DNA of 64,000 bases from Bacillota bacterium (GCA_023386265.1 JAEWKA010000007.1:62001-126000); one strand, 5' to 3'; counted from the stretch's first letter, positions 16,419 to 24,839 are shown. Numbers and translations: made by a program. Notes: generated by a model from the letters alone, not told the origin.

Positions 16419-17627
16419 ATGAAGGATTTGCAGCATCTGTACTACTTCGAGAATCTGCTGACGGAAGCCAATAACGAGCTTGTCAGGCAGGCAAAGGACG
16501 AGGGCGGTATTGCCTTGGGCTATACCTGTTATCATATGCCCGAGGTGCTTCTCAATCTTGGAAAATGCTTCTCCGTAAGACTTAGAGCACCGAGAACCGG
16601 TTCTATGGAACTTGCAACCTATTACATGTCCAACGCAACCTGCGAGTATGCCAGAGCGCTTCTCGAAAGAGGACTAGAGGGCGGCTACAAATTCCTCGAT
16701 GCTATGGCGGGAGTCGACGCCTGCGAGTGCATGAACCGTAGTATGGAGAATATGGAACTGCTTGGCACAAACGACCCGGATAAGAAAAGCTTTTTCTGGT
16801 GCAACATGGAGGTACCAACCTCGGATAACGAGGACTGCGTTAAGCAAGTCGTCGAACAAGTCAGCCGAAAAGTATTAAAACCGCTGCACGAAAATTATGG
16901 TATTGACATCTCGGACGGAGAAATTCGCAAAGCAGTCGCGGAACACAATGAGGTTTGCAGGCTTATAACCGAAATCGGAAATTTCCGCAAGCTCGAAAAT
17001 CCCACAATCACAGGTTATGAATTTCACATTTTGACGCTGACTAGCTACACCTGTCCCAAATACCTAATAATTGATAAGCTTCACGAAACGCTTGAGGAGC
17101 TTAAGACCCGTGAGCCGGATAAAAAGAAAAACTTTCGTGTCAAGGTTGTCCTTGTCGGCTCGGAGATAGACGATCCCGAGCTCGTCTCACTCATCGAGGA
17201 CAGCGGCGCGCTGGTTGTTGCGGACCGCTTTTGCTACGGCAGCTTCCCCGGACGTCAGGAGATTATCCTGAACAACGAGGAGCCTGCGCTGACACAGGTG
17301 TGCCGTCAGTACCTTCTGAGCACACTCTGCGTACGACACACAGCCCAGCACAAGGTTCAGAAGCGGCTTGAGTTCGCGGCGCAGCTAAAGGATGAGTACA
17401 ACGCCGATGGCATTATCTATGAGCAGATAAAATTTTGCACGTACTGGTCTTACGAGAGGGCGCTTGCAAGCCATGTCATGCAAAACGAGTACGGCATACC
17501 GACGCTTTCAATTGACCGTCCGTATATGTCAAGAACTAGCGGTCAGCTCCGTACGCGTGTTCAAGCCTTTGTTGAGAGCATTGAAATAAAGAAAATCAAG
17601 GCAAAAAGAGAGAAGGGGGTGGAGTAG
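16419..17627 (+). CDS. 2-hydroxyacyl-CoA dehydratase / benzoyl-CoA reductase family subunit (smaller)
   Basis: Protein of 402 residues of the HgdB/FldB/BcrC-type superfamily, whose members bind a 4Fe-4S cluster and form heterodimers. Typical features are the early 'GIALGYTCYHMPEVLLNLG' segment, the central 'GSEIDDPELVSLIEDSGALV' and 'ADRFCYGSF', and the late 'ADGIIYEQIKFCTYWSYE' and 'IPTLSIDRPYM' motifs. Cysteines in the first and last of these are likely cluster ligands. Reaction in the family: radical dehydration of (R)-2-hydroxyacyl-CoA to enoyl-CoA, or ATP-dependent aromatic reduction. It is followed with 1 bp spacing by the larger subunit and then the activator ATPase. Confidence 0.85.
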   Translation: MKDLQHLYYFENLLTEANNELVRQAKDEGGIALGYTCYHMPEVLLNLGKCFSVRLRAPRTGSMELATYYMSNATCEYARALLERGLEGGYKFLDAMAGVDACECMNRSMENMELLGTNDPDKKSFFWCNMEVPTSDNEDCVKQVVEQVSRKVLKPLHENYGIDISDGEIRKAVAEHNEVCRLITEIGNFRKLENPTITGYEFHILTLTSYTCPKYLIIDKLHETLEELKTREPDKKKNFRVKVVLVGSEIDDPELVSLIEDSGALVVADRFCYGSFPGRQEIILNNEEPALTQVCRQYLLSTLCVRHTAQHKVQKRLEFAAQLKDEYNADGIIYEQIKFCTYWSYERALASHVMQNEYGIPTLSIDRPYMSRTSGQLRTRVQAFVESIEIKKIKAKREKGVE

Positions 17628-17628
17628 C

Positions 17629-19191
17629 ATGGCCTACAATCCAAAAACCGGAAAAGGTCTTGGAAACCTCTATAAGGCGGATAGACGTTGCACCACTCAT
17701 CGTGAGTGGAAGGGATTTAAGGACACATTTTACGATTACTTCCGCTGGCTGAAAATGCTGGGTATGCTAGGTGCCGCGCTCGCTCCGGTTCTTCCGCAGA
17801 TGACGAAGGGGCTTACGCGCTATCGCTGGCTTGTTTCCTACATTACTACGCCCGCGTTTGTTGACCGCCACACCATTGGGCTCCGCGGCTATGAGCTTCG
17901 TTACGCTCATCTTCAGTTCTTCGTCGTTTTGCAGAACTCAGCCAGAATGTTGCGCGACATCCTTGAGCGCGACGAAAACCTCAATCCCAAGTCCAAGAGA
18001 GCAGCGGCTCTTCGCGCAAAGACAGTTATCTTTGATGAGATGATGCCGATTCAGATAATGAACGGTTTTCCGACACTCAAGGGCCTTCTTATAGAGATGC
18101 TGCCGATTTTTGAAGCCGGCGAAATTGATCAGCAGGCAAATATGTACTACATAGACGCTATTGAACATTACGGACTCGCTGCCGACGTCTGTCCTCTTCC
18201 GGCAGCCGACGCGGGCTGCTGCGTTGTAGACGATTATCCCAAAGTTGGATCCGCTTATATTTCAAGCACCATGCCCTGCGACGGCAGCGCAGCATCCACC
18301 ATGTTCACCCACAGATATTTCAAAATGCCCTCTTACCAAATTACTCCGCCTCAGCGTTTTAACGAGCCGGAGGTTCAGGAATACGCAATTAAAAATCTTT
18401 GGGGTAGCGTCGAATTCATCGAAAAGCAGTATGGCGTTAAATTTGATTGGGACGCATTCTTTGAGGGAGTTAAACGCTACAACAAAGAATGCAACTATAT
18501 GATAGATAAGTGGGATGTGAACTGCACTCCATATCCGCAGGTTTGCGGAGCCGCTCTCGCGCTTCACAGAGAGTATGAAATGCAAATTGCAAGTTCTCTT
18601 GACCCCAAGTTTGTAAAGTATGACGCCAAGGTGTCAAAGCTTATGAAGAAGGGCTATGAGAAGTCTAAGGCAGCTGACGACAAGGCAAAGTACCGCGCAA
18701 TAGTCTGGTCCTGTCCGGCTCACTACTACTCCAACTTCACCTATTGGGCGCAGAACTGCTGGGGTATCAAGACTTTGGTCGATATGGAATGTATGCTCGC
18801 CTACCATCACTATGATGAACACGATAAGCAGAAGGTGCTGCTTGACATGGCAAGAGGCTACGAGAGGATGACCATGCGGTCCCACTCCAACGGAGGCTAT
18901 GTCAACGCACTCGACGAATGCTGGAAAATGTGCGAAAAGTTTAATGCGAACATCGTTTTTATGTATAACCATGTATCCTGCAAAAACTTCGCGGGCTTGC
19001 AGGGACTCTTTGAGGATCAGGCGAGAGAACGCGGAATTCATCTTATCTGGATTGAGCATGATCTGATGGATCCTCGAACGGTATCCAGAAAAGCTATGCG
19101 TGATCGCGTTAACAGATACATGTCAACGGTATTCAGAGCCGAACCACTGGACCCGACCCTTGTGGATTACGACGACGACCTTACATGGTAA
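17629..19191 (+). CDS. 2-hydroxyacyl-CoA dehydratase / benzoyl-CoA reductase family subunit (larger)
   Basis: Subunit of 520 residues from the same superfamily as the preceding gene but about 120 residues longer. It has a basic N-terminal extension. Signature regions include 'GCCVVDDYPKVGSAY' and 'WSCPAHYYSNFTYWAQNCWG', 'YNHVSCKNFAGLQGLFEDQA' and 'IEHDLMDPRTVS'; the cysteines there are the probable Fe-S ligands. The size is nearer to BcrB-like or BadE-like subunits than to the ~380-residue FldC/HgdB type. Only one activator ATPase is present, whereas class I benzoyl-CoA reductase has two, so a dehydratase-type reaction is more likely. The substrate is not readable. Ribosome binding site GGAG; 7-bp overlap with the next reading frame's upstream extension. 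Confidence 0.85.
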   Translation: MAYNPKTGKGLGNLYKADRRCTTHREWKGFKDTFYDYFRWLKMLGMLGAALAPVLPQMTKGLTRYRWLVSYITTPAFVDRHTIGLRGYELRYAHLQFFVVLQNSARMLRDILERDENLNPKSKRAAALRAKTVIFDEMMPIQIMNGFPTLKGLLIEMLPIFEAGEIDQQANMYYIDAIEHYGLAADVCPLPAADAGCCVVDDYPKVGSAYISSTMPCDGSAASTMFTHRYFKMPSYQITPPQRFNEPEVQEYAIKNLWGSVEFIEKQYGVKFDWDAFFEGVKRYNKECNYMIDKWDVNCTPYPQVCGAALALHREYEMQIASSLDPKFVKYDAKVSKLMKKGYEKSKAADDKAKYRAIVWSCPAHYYSNFTYWAQNCWGIKTLVDMECMLAYHHYDEHDKQKVLLDMARGYERMTMRSHSNGGYVNALDECWKMCEKFNANIVFMYNHVSCKNFAGLQGLFEDQARERGIHLIWIEHDLMDPRTVSRKAMRDRVNRYMSTVFRAEPLDPTLVDYDDDLTW

Positions 19192-19208
19192 TAAAGGAGA
19201 GAAGATAC

Positions 19209-20006
19209 ATGAAATATTTTGGCGGATGTGACGTAGGCTCCACCTACACAAAGTGCGTCGTCCTTCGTGAGAATGGAGAGATTGCGAGCGCTGTAACCAT
19301 AAAAAGCAAAATTAACTCCGAGCAGAGCGCTCAGGCGGCTATTGATCAGGCGATTTTAGAAACAGCCGAAATTTCAAAGCCCTCCGACCTTTCTTATCTT
19401 ATTGGTACCGGCTATGGACGAAACAAAGTTCCCTTTGCCGACGAAAACATATCGGAAATTTCCTGCCATGCCATGGGCGTACATATCACAAACCCCAGCG
19501 TGAAGGCAATAATCGACATCGGTGGTCAGGACGTTAAGGGCATCTCAATCGATACAGACGGCACAGTTTCGTCCTTTTCCATGAACGATAAGTGCGCGGC
19601 GGGAACAGGCCGCTTCTTCGAGGCGATGGCGAACGCCTTTGAGATGAGCATAGAGGATTTTTCAAACCTTTCGCTCACCGCAAAAAACACGATTCCCATT
19701 ACCTCGCAGTGCACGGTTTTTGCCGAGAGCGAAGTCATCACACTGGTCGGCGAGGGCAAGCCCCGCGATGAAATTGCCGCCGGAATCGAGCTTGCGGTTG
19801 CAAAACGCTGCTTCATTATGGCAAAGAAGGCCGGAGCTAAGAACAGAATTACTCTTACCGGAGGCTGCGCGAAAAATGCGGGACTAAAAAAGGCCATCGA
19901 GGACGTTCTGAAAATCAAGGTAGTTGAGCTGAAAACCGACCCCCAGCTGATGGGCGCGCTCGGCGCTGCGGAATTTGCCCGTCAAAAGGGCATGGATAAG
20001 GAGTAA
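19209..20006 (+). CDS. 2-hydroxyacyl-CoA dehydratase activator ATPase (BadF/BcrA/HgdC family)
   Basis: ASKHA-fold ATPase of 265 residues. It holds a 4Fe-4S cluster at the dimer interface and injects an electron into the dehydratase at the cost of ATP. Visible motifs: phosphate-1 'GCDVGSTYTKCV', 'IDIGGQDVKGI', the first cluster cysteine in 'NDKCAAGTGRFFE' and the second in 'LTGGCAKNAGL'. The frame is open from 19185, but ATG 19209 after GGAGAG is the real start. It ends four bases before the next gene. Length matches HgdC-type activators (~260). Confidence 0.92.
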   Translation: MKYFGGCDVGSTYTKCVVLRENGEIASAVTIKSKINSEQSAQAAIDQAILETAEISKPSDLSYLIGTGYGRNKVPFADENISEISCHAMGVHITNPSVKAIIDIGGQDVKGISIDTDGTVSSFSMNDKCAAGTGRFFEAMANAFEMSIEDFSNLSLTAKNTIPITSQCTVFAESEVITLVGEGKPRDEIAAGIELAVAKRCFIMAKKAGAKNRITLTGGCAKNAGLKKAIEDVLKIKVVELKTDPQLMGALGAAEFARQKGMDKE

Positions 20007-20010
20007 AAGT

Positions 20011-20166
20011 ATGGCTTGGTATTGGATTATTGCAATCGTTATCGGCGCACTTTTTGCCCTAACATTTATTGTTTATATCACAAATTCTGATATGAAGCTT
20101 GTTGAAATAATTTACAATAAGCTCATTGCGTTTCACGACGGCAAAGACGTAGACGAAACGCTGTAA
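20011..20166 (+). CDS. Small single-pass membrane peptide of the dehydratase operon
   Basis: Peptide of 51 residues. An N-terminal hydrophobic helix ('WYWIIAIVIGALFALTFIVY', residues ~3-22) is followed by a short amphipathic tail. AAGGAG sits at the end of the preceding ATPase gene, and the stop overlaps the next ATG by one base (TAATG), so it is translationally coupled on both sides. No similarity recognised. It could anchor the activator or its electron donor to the membrane; this is inference from position only. Confidence 0.65.
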   Translation: MAWYWIIAIVIGALFALTFIVYITNSDMKLVEIIYNKLIAFHDGKDVDETL

Positions 20167-20885
20167 TGAAAATATTTGACGAGATTATATTAAAAACAAT
20201 GGCGCTGCTCGTTTCTTACGAGCCTCGGACATATTCATACAACAAAGAAAAAGCAGCTGCGGCAGGCAATAAAAACGAGCTCGTTCTCGCGAGCGAGGCA
20301 GCATATGAACTGGGCGAGGGAGCTCTTCCCAGTGTGTCATACACCGCGATAACCGATAATGAGGGGCTTGTTCAGGGCGACCGTATTTTGCTTTTCGGCA
20401 AGGACCTGCAGGAGCTGACGGAAAACTCCCCATTCGCGAGGATTACAATTTTGCGCACGGATGATATAGAAGAAAACGGCGATCAGGGCGCGTATTCAAT
20501 CATTAAAAATATTGAGATGAAGAAATACAGCGTTTCTCCGTCCGGATATATGATGCGAGCTTCCGCATTGTCAAACCGCGAGCAAGTACGCGTATCGAAG
20601 TGCGCATTGAAAGCCGGTCTGACCTTCGAGCGTATTGGGAATACGTTCATTAGAGAGTACAAGGAAAATAAGCATGTCAAAGCTGTGACGGTGATATTTG
20701 TCACACTTCCGGACGCGCCATATGAGGAACTTGAACGTCTGGCGGACAGTAGTGTCGAAATGACAAGAGCGCTCAATCATATTTTTGCGGATATCAATAT
20801 GGACTGCCGCGCCTGTGAATGGAAGCCCGTCTGCGACGAGGTGGAGGGTATGAAGGAAATGCACTCGAACATCGCAAAGCGCTAA
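20166..20885 (+). CDS. Protein resembling part of acetyl-CoA synthase beta subunit (CdhC/AcsB-like)
   Basis: Protein of 239 residues, start overlapping the preceding stop. It has no membrane segment. The tail has a cysteine motif C214-x2-C217-x5-C223 ('MDCRACEWKPVCDEVEGM') that recalls the C-terminal region found in CODH/acetyl-CoA synthase beta-subunit-like proteins. The 'GDRILLFGKDLQELTENSPF' stretch also fits that family. It is far too short to be a functional acetyl-CoA synthase and lacks the full A-cluster set of cysteines. The CooC-like ATPase in the same operon makes a metal-binding role plausible. Family assignment is moderate and from memory of the motif; the role in a dehydratase operon is unknown. 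Confidence 0.5.
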   Translation: MKIFDEIILKTMALLVSYEPRTYSYNKEKAAAAGNKNELVLASEAAYELGEGALPSVSYTAITDNEGLVQGDRILLFGKDLQELTENSPFARITILRTDDIEENGDQGAYSIIKNIEMKKYSVSPSGYMMRASALSNREQVRVSKCALKAGLTFERIGNTFIREYKENKHVKAVTVIFVTLPDAPYEELERLADSSVEMTRALNHIFADINMDCRACEWKPVCDEVEGMKEMHSNIAKR

Positions 20886-20959
20886 GAAAAAAGCGAAAAT
20901 ACTCTGCGTTATTAGTTCAGCGTAGACTTGAAGAATAATTTTTAGAATGGAGAATTGTT

Positions 20960-22297
20960 ATGGCAGACTGGAAAGAACACTATAAAGCGCATCTGACAAC
21001 AAATGAAGAAGCCGCAAAGGCCATCAAAGCTGGTGACGTTGTATGGATGGGGCAAGGTCCTGAAATTCCGTTTACGATGCTTGATGAGATCCATGCGCAC
21101 ATGGAAGACTATCACGATATTATTTTTCTGTACAATGTTGCGACCTCGCCCTTTAATATGCTCTTTGACCATGAGAGTAAAAAGCATTTTCGCCTGATAA
21201 GCTTCTTTAACCTTCCCCTTGAGCGCATTTCAGGCGGAATGGGCATTCAAGAGTGGCATAGCTGCGGCTATGATCATCTTGACGACGGCATTTTTGCGTA
21301 CAACTGCAATACTGTTGCCATTCACGTTTGCCCTCCCGACGAGAACGGCTATTGCAATGTAGGTCACTACGGCGTTTCCACGACCTCCTTGGTGGTAAAT
21401 GACCCGCGCATCACTAAAAAAATTGGATATATTGATGCTACGGGGCAATATCCCATCCCAGGGGAATATAAGGACGTTGCTGTTCATGTCACTGACCTTG
21501 ACTACATTGTGGAATACAACACAGAACCTATTGAAATTCCACCCTCGCCTCCCACACAGGTTGATAAGGACATTGCTGCGCAGATTATTCCTTACATCAG
21601 AAAAGGCGACAAACTCCAGGTCGGTTACGGTGGCCTTGGCGACGAAATTCTTACACACCTACACGGCGTGGGACCACTTGAGGTTTATACCGAAGTTTGC
21701 TGCGATGCAATGGTCGATTTGATTGAGGAAGGTACTCTTACAAAGGTTCTGGCTTGCAGTCCTGCATGCTGCAGCGAGCGTTTCTTCAAGTTCCTTTCAA
21801 CCGATCCGAGGATTAGGTTGCTCCCGAGAAACAGAATGATTGAGCTTTTCGAAGTTGCAAAGCAGGAAAACATTTTTGCCATTAACTGTACTCTGATGAT
21901 TGACCTTCTGGGTCAGGCTTGTTCCGAAGCTCAGGGCCTCACGCCATACAGCGGCGCTGGTGGTTCGGTTGCGTACATCTATGGCGCAATGCGCTCTAAG
22001 GGCGGACGCAGCTTCCTGTGCCTGCGCTCTACATACAAAGACGAGGAACGCGTCCGACACTCCAGCATTGTTCCATGGCTGCCGGAAGGCTCCATAGTAA
22101 CTACACCTAAAAACTTCCAGATGTATATAGTTACTGAGTACGGTGTTGCCGATGTTTACCTCAAAACCATGAAGGACCGCATCAGGGCAATTATCAAAAT
22201 TGCACATCCCGATTACCGTCTGAAACTGAAAGAGCAGATTTGCACTACTCCCATAATGTTCGAGGACGATTTTGACGGATATGATCCGTTTTCGTAA
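20960..22297 (+). CDS. Acyl-CoA:acetate CoA-transferase (acetyl-CoA hydrolase/transferase family)
   Basis: Family I-type CoA-transferase of 445 residues, close in plan to 4-hydroxybutyrate and butyryl-CoA:acetate CoA-transferases. The likely catalytic glutamate is in 'VYTEVCCDAMVDLIEEG' (around residue 244; HTE-x-SD in relatives). 'GSVAYIYGAMRSKGGRS' and the C-terminal 'EYGVADVYLKTMKDR' are conserved family segments. It would activate the carboxylic acid substrate of the cluster or release the fermentation acid with acetyl-CoA exchange. It stands 74 bp after the ACS-like gene and ends at a strong terminator, so it probably closes the operon. Confidence 0.88.
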   Translation: MADWKEHYKAHLTTNEEAAKAIKAGDVVWMGQGPEIPFTMLDEIHAHMEDYHDIIFLYNVATSPFNMLFDHESKKHFRLISFFNLPLERISGGMGIQEWHSCGYDHLDDGIFAYNCNTVAIHVCPPDENGYCNVGHYGVSTTSLVVNDPRITKKIGYIDATGQYPIPGEYKDVAVHVTDLDYIVEYNTEPIEIPPSPPTQVDKDIAAQIIPYIRKGDKLQVGYGGLGDEILTHLHGVGPLEVYTEVCCDAMVDLIEEGTLTKVLACSPACCSERFFKFLSTDPRIRLLPRNRMIELFEVAKQENIFAINCTLMIDLLGQACSEAQGLTPYSGAGGSVAYIYGAMRSKGGRSFLCLRSTYKDEERVRHSSIVPWLPEGSIVTTPKNFQMYIVTEYGVADVYLKTMKDRIRAIIKIAHPDYRLKLKEQICTTPIMFEDDFDGYDPFS

Positions 22298-22339
22298 GCC
22301 ATAGCTCCAAACTGAAAACAGTTCAATTATCAAGAACAA

Positions 22340-22374
22340 ATAAGTCCTGTAATCGTTACGATTACAGGACTTAT
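22340..22374. terminator. Strong terminator after the acyl-CoA operon
   Basis: A perfect 16-bp stem (22340-22355 with 22359-22374) around TTA, flanked by A/T-rich sequence. It lies between the CoA-transferase (+) and the convergent 99-residue gene (-). Confidence 0.88.
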
Positions 22375-22420
22375 TATTGTCTGATTGATAAGCGACTTGC
22401 CTGATGCAGCATAGATTGCC

Positions 22421-22720
22421 CTATACTTGTTTTTTGCTGTTACTGGAACTGGTACCAAATAGATAAGGCTCGAGCAATACAAAAGCTTCAGTCAGTTCTC
22501 CCAAATTAAACATATTTCCATCGAGCATTGTTCTTATACAGGATTTCGCGGTTTCGCCCATGATTCGCTGACATTCAATTAAGAGATCGTATTTGCTATA
22601 TTCCTGAGGACTTATTGAAGTTTTTCGCATTAGTTCATCAACATAGGATCGCTGAACATTTACGGAATTTACGTATTCAACCGCCCAGCCAATTAGGGAA
22701 TTTCCTTCATATACCGCCAA
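22421..22720 (-). CDS. Hypothetical protein, 99 residues
   Basis: Small soluble, mostly helical protein starting at TTG with AGGAG about 11 bases upstream. Not recognised. The middle 'KYDLLIECQRIMGETAKSCI' helix and an acidic, leucine-rich segment suggest a small helical domain. It stands alone between the acyl-CoA operon terminator and the TspO-like gene on the same strand. A possible alternative is a regulatory or adaptor protein; no evidence either way. Confidence 0.45.
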   Translation of the reverse strand: MAVYEGNSLIGWAVEYVNSVNVQRSYVDELMRKTSISPQEYSKYDLLIECQRIMGETAKSCIRTMLDGNMFNLGELTEAFVLLEPYLFGTSSSNSKKQV

Positions 22721-22811
22721 ATCTAATTAGACTCCTTCCATATGAGCATTTCGTTTTTAGTCTAAATAAAATTATTAACCGTAATTAGCTTTTATAACCA
22801 ATCAGTTGTCA

Positions 22812-23282
22812 TCATCGGTTTAATTGCCAGATCATAAAATTCAGATAGCCGGCGAAAGTTACCCAGAGCAAATATGGGATTTGTAGAAGTCCTGCTATAG
22901 GTCTTATCCGGTAAAAAGAGACTATCATCATTATAATCAATATCCAGAGCAAAATAAGCCAAATGAACGCGAAAAGATATGCCTCAAAACCAAAAAACAA
23001 AATACTCCAAATGGCATTGAACACAAGCTGGAAGGCGTAAATGGAAAGTGCGGTGCCGCGTTTCTCGTCGGTTGATTTCCATACCATCGCTGCGCCTATT
23101 CCCATCAGAATATACAAAATAGGCCATACAATCGGAAACACAATGGATGGCGGGGTAAGCGGAGGCTTAATCAGTCGCTCATAAATGGGCATACCGCTGT
23201 TGGTAGCGATTCCGGACAGCAGTCCGACAGCGAGCGCTATTAAAATGGAAATAATGTAGGGTCGCAATTTCTTAAATATCAT
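22812..23282 (-). CDS. TspO/MBR family membrane protein
   Basis: Integral membrane protein of 156 residues with five transmembrane helices and the tryptophan-rich features of the TspO/peripheral benzodiazepine receptor family. Family features are 'LIKPPLTPPSIVFPIVWPIL' near residues 36-55, 'NAIWSILFFG' and 'LWVTFAGYLN'. TspO proteins bind porphyrins and sterol-like molecules and act in tetrapyrrole or stress regulation. The window holds a large tetrapyrrole operon 7 kb away, but no direct link is shown. A GGGTGATG site precedes the ATG. Length is typical. Confidence 0.9.
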   Translation of the reverse strand: MIFKKLRPYIISILIALAVGLLSGIATNSGMPIYERLIKPPLTPPSIVFPIVWPILYILMGIGAAMVWKSTDEKRGTALSIYAFQLVFNAIWSILFFGFEAYLFAFIWLILLWILIIMMIVSFYRIRPIAGLLQIPYLLWVTFAGYLNFMIWQLNR

Positions 23283-23364
23283 AATACATCACCCTTAAAT
23301 AGTATGTCGGATGATACCTCAATCATTCCGATATACATACAAAAAGCAGGGTAATTCTTCCGCA

Positions 23365-23865
23365 TTAAGACTGCATTCTGCTCATGTGAATTATTTGCCC
23401 GCACGCAATTTTCTTGCCGGAGTTTCCGGCAGGCTGAGTCGTGAAATCATCCGGAGAGGCATGTATTACGACAGTGCGGTTAATGACCTCATCAACGGAA
23501 AAACGATTGGTGAATAACGCCATAAAGGCATAACCCTGATTACCGAAAAGCGGCGGCAGATCGCCCGCGTGTGACGGGTGCGGGCACTTATTGGGATTAT
23601 AGTGTCCTCCGGTGTTCGCGAACGGATCCTCCGCGTTCCCTGAGCACTGTGAGCCTTCATGAATGTGAAAGCCGAAAACAGAAGGCTCACAGGGGTTTTT
23701 GCTGCTTGGAAGACCTTCGACTTCCACAGCAAGCAAGACGCCGTCATTAAACTGATAGAAGCTCACCATCCCAGATATATTTGGGTAGAAGCTGTTTCCG
23801 GAAATATTCGCATAAGCAGACGGCTGTTGTTTCAAAAAGTCTGTTAGCTGATTGGCTGAAATCAA
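23365..23865 (-). CDS. sodC: Cu/Zn superoxide dismutase family protein
   Basis: SodC-type protein of about 166 residues. All metal ligands can be placed: Cu histidines in 'FGFHIHEG', the bridging His in 'GGHYNPN', Zn His/His/Asp in 'HPSHAGDLP', and the last Cu His in 'VVIHASPDD'. The disulphide pair is in 'GSQC' and 'KKIACGQI', and the electrostatic-loop Arg position holds 'TTQPAGNSG'. No signal peptide is visible, so it seems cytoplasmic, unlike most bacterial SodC. The frame opens with GTG at 23874 directly on the AGGAGG; a TTG at 23865, seven bases from it, is the likelier start. Detoxifies superoxide. Confidence 0.85.
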   Translation of the reverse strand: MISANQLTDFLKQQPSAYANISGNSFYPNISGMVSFYQFNDGVLLAVEVEGLPSSKNPCEPSVFGFHIHEGSQCSGNAEDPFANTGGHYNPNKCPHPSHAGDLPPLFGNQGYAFMALFTNRFSVDEVINRTVVIHASPDDFTTQPAGNSGKKIACGQIIHMSRMQS

Positions 23866-24104
23866 ATAAATCACCTCCTGCCTTCACTGTATGCGAAGAG
23901 GTGACAAAATGAAAAGGGGAATACAAGAAAAATATATGTGGTGATTTATTCCTGTTTATAACAGCAAAATAACGGTCGAATTTCGCGATTCGAACATGGG
24001 CAAGCCCTTGCTGCATATAATGTTAAAATGATGAGAAATTTTGGTGTCTAAGTCAGTGCAACACCCAAAATTTCAAAACTGGCAGCTTAAGAGGAGGTAA
24101 TTCA

Positions 24105-24740
24105 ATGAGCGATATTCGGAAAGCTCGAAAATCTTTGTTCGTGCTTATAAGCCCCGCCCTTGTAGTGATACTTCTATCAACAACAGCCAGCGCATTAAGC
24201 GGATGGACAGCGCGGCAAAACACCGCGCATGAAATAGCGCAGCTAGCAAGGTCGCTTGACCTGCCCGAGGATAACCCGATCATAGTCGAAGCTAAACGAC
24301 TGTGGTACGAGGATTATATGATAGACTCGGATAATGAGCCGCATGAGCCGATTTATACCGATGAGGATGCGGTGATTTTGGCAAAGATAATGTACAGCGA
24401 ATGCGGAGGAATACCGAGCGACACGGAAAAAGCCTGCATTGCGTGGGTTGTGCTCAATCGAGTCGATGCCGGATATGCCGACACAATCGCGGTCGTCGCA
24501 ACGGCTCCGTCACAATTCGGATACAGGGCTAATACGCCTGTAAGAGATGACCTTTTGGAATTAAGCTATGACGTACTTGAAAGATGGGCGAAAGAAAAGA
24601 GCGGAGAAACGGAGGTCGGCAGGGTGCTGCCGAAGGACTTTTTGTGGTATAACGGAGACGGAGTACATAACTATTTCAGAAACGCATACAATGGCGGCAC
24701 GCAATGGGATTACAGCTTGCCGAGTCCCTATGAGAGCTAG
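24105..24740 (+). CDS. SleB-type cell-wall hydrolase (Hydrolase_2 family), membrane-anchored or secreted
   Basis: Protein of 211 residues. An N-terminal hydrophobic segment ('SLFVLISPALVVILLSTTAS', residues ~10-30) serves as signal or anchor. The catalytic domain from residue ~85 begins 'ILAKIMYSECGG', where the Glu is the expected catalytic acid of SleB/CwlJ-like lytic transglycosylases. It continues with 'CIAWVVLNRVDAGYADTI' and ends in 'NYFRNAYNGG'. It would cut peptidoglycan glycan strands in spore cortex or vegetative wall. GGAGGT lies before the ATG. Monocistronic by position. Confidence 0.8.
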   Translation: MSDIRKARKSLFVLISPALVVILLSTTASALSGWTARQNTAHEIAQLARSLDLPEDNPIIVEAKRLWYEDYMIDSDNEPHEPIYTDEDAVILAKIMYSECGGIPSDTEKACIAWVVLNRVDAGYADTIAVVATAPSQFGYRANTPVRDDLLELSYDVLERWAKEKSGETEVGRVLPKDFLWYNGDGVHNYFRNAYNGGTQWDYSLPSPYES

Positions 24741-24762
24741 CGGTATCTAAACGAACAAGAAA

Positions 24763-24817
24763 AACGCCCCAAGGCCGAGGCCTTGGGGCGTTCTGCTATC
24801 TAAACGCTAAAGCGTTT
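24763..24817 (-). terminator. Paired terminator hairpins between cell-wall hydrolase and SLH genes
   Basis: The first hairpin is a 13-bp GC-rich stem (24763-24775 with 24780-24792). Read on the minus strand it is followed by TTTTTCTTG. The second is a short AAACGCT/AGCGTTT stem (24802-24817) with T-run on the plus strand. They end the SLH-protein transcript and probably the opposing hydrolase transcript. Confidence 0.85.
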
Positions 24818-24839
24818 TTGATATTGGTGTTTGCTGAGA

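Noticed and set aside
15643..20885. Complete class I benzoyl-CoA reductase (BcrABCD)
   Set aside because: Only one activator ATPase and two subunits are encoded, and no aromatic CoA ligase is near.
20166..20885. Functional acetyl-CoA synthase
   Set aside because: 239 residues against ~730 for AcsB, and only three clustered cysteines; no CODH or corrinoid protein genes are present.
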